Shown here: positions 12,383-12,848 of the stretch, one piece after another | Layout of the letters: each line of letters begins with the position of its first letter | Numbering within the stretch: position 1 is the stretch's first letter | NCBI GenBank assembly: GCA_024635885.1 | Contig: JAGXIA010000058.1 | Location: forward strand, 1-12,848 | Reading direction: 5' to 3' | DNA: 12,848 bases | Origin: Helicobacteraceae bacterium | Lineage (GTDB): Bacteria > Campylobacterota > Campylobacteria > Campylobacterales > Sulfurimonadaceae | Made by a program: the position numbers and the translations under genes | The notes under the pieces: model-generated | Database searches by the model: none | What the model was told of the DNA's origin: nothing | Seen by the model: only the letters and a program-made list of their open reading frames with translations

Positions 12383-12848
12383 GTGAAAATTTTAGACATA
12401 TACAATTTCTTAAATAATCTGTCCCCTTTTGAACTTCAAGAGTCATGGGATAATTCAGGTCTCTTAGTCGGAGATTTTTCAATAGATGTTACTAAGGTAT
12501 TCCTTAGTATTGACGTGGATGAAAACTTAATAGATTCACTGGAAAATAATTCACTTTTAATTACGCATCATCCAATTATATTTGGTGGATTAAAGCAGTT
12601 GGAATTTAGTAAATATCCTGCAAATTTAATCCAAAAAATGATTCAAAAAAATATTTCAAATATTGCAATGCATACCAATTTTGATCAAACTCACCTAAAT
12701 GAGTATGTTGCTACAGAGGTCTTAGGATACAAAATTGCAAAAAAAGATGGATTTGTTGCTTATTTGGATATAAATGAAAATTTTGATACATTTGCTAAGA
12801 AAGTATCAGCAGCTTTTGGACTTCCACATGCCAGATGTGTCAAGTGCA
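12383..12848 (+). CDS. Nif3-like dinuclear metal protein (YbgI family), 3' end outside window (partial)
   Basis: The first 155 codons of a Nif3/YbgI-family protein are present; the rest lies beyond the right edge. Seen are the N-terminal helix, the WDNSGLLVG motif (residues 22-30), the metal-binding ITHHPIIFGG with its His pair (about 62-71), and AMHTNFD (about 98-104), whose Asp is another ligand. The family forms hexameric rings with two metals per subunit; names such as GTP cyclohydrolase I type 2 are used but the physiological role is unsettled. The GTG at 12383 is the only possible start: the preceding in-frame codons run back to a stop, and AGGA (12372-12375) lies 7 nt upstream, overlapping the TPR stop codon. 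It is the last visible gene of the uvrD operon. Confidence 0.9.
   Translation, partial: MKILDIYNFLNNLSPFELQESWDNSGLLVGDFSIDVTKVFLSIDVDENLIDSLENNSLLITHHPIIFGGLKQLEFSKYPANLIQKMIQKNISNIAMHTNFDQTHLNEYVATEVLGYKIAKKDGFVAYLDINENFDTFAKKVSAAFGLPHARCVKC

Overview
The window is AT-rich bacterial DNA. The block uvrD-like helicase, truB, csrA, ispE, smpB, together with TATAAT-type promoters that have little or no -35 box, points to Campylobacterota (Epsilonproteobacteria). A Sulfurimonas-like free-living member is my best guess. The csrA-ispE-smpB order also occurs in Helicobacter. This assignment is inference from gene content and order, not from a database search.

Layout. (1) 1-1911, minus strand: a compact operon of a DUF2156 (phosphatidylglycerol lysyltransferase C-terminal-like) protein, a GNAT acetyltransferase and a multi-spanning, MFS-like membrane protein that runs off the left edge. 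The genes overlap by 4 and 32 nt. (2) 2137-2994, plus strand: an unrecognised 71-residue protein whose promoter sits so close to the ATG that the mRNA should be leaderless, then a coiled-coil protein (ZapB-like) and a ZapA-like protein, together a probable FtsZ-ring accessory pair. (3) 3060-3404: two tRNA-Arg genes, anticodons GCG and CCT, each with a palindrome near its predicted transcription start. (4) 3508-5492: cysK, an overlapping class IV aminotransferase (PabC-like), and a 152-residue protein that resembles the ClpXP adaptor SspB and would usually be left as hypothetical. (5) 5514-6416, minus strand: a LysR-type regulator, convergent with the SspB-like gene and divergent from uvrD. (6) 6555-12848, plus strand: an eight-gene run with overlaps or gaps of at most 17 nt: uvrD-like helicase, truB, csrA, ispE, smpB, an M23 peptidase, a membrane-anchored TPR protein, and the start of a Nif3-like metal protein cut by the right edge.

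Most of the window is housekeeping: DNA repair, tRNA modification and supply, post-transcriptional regulation, isoprenoid precursors, ribosome rescue, cysteine and possibly folate synthesis, cell division and envelope remodelling. I see no mobile element, CRISPR array, prophage or classical defence system.

The most interesting item is the SspB-like protein: an SspB-like core, a polar linker, and a short basic tail, in the same window as smpB. If confirmed it would link SmpB/ssrA tagging to ClpXP delivery in a lineage where I know of no described SspB. Other points worth a look are the leaderless small gene, the 39-nt palindrome over the tRNA-Arg(CCT) promoter, the tRNA-Arg(GCG) anticodon, and the DUF2156-GNAT-membrane protein operon. 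Every stretch without a gene is shorter than 300 bases.
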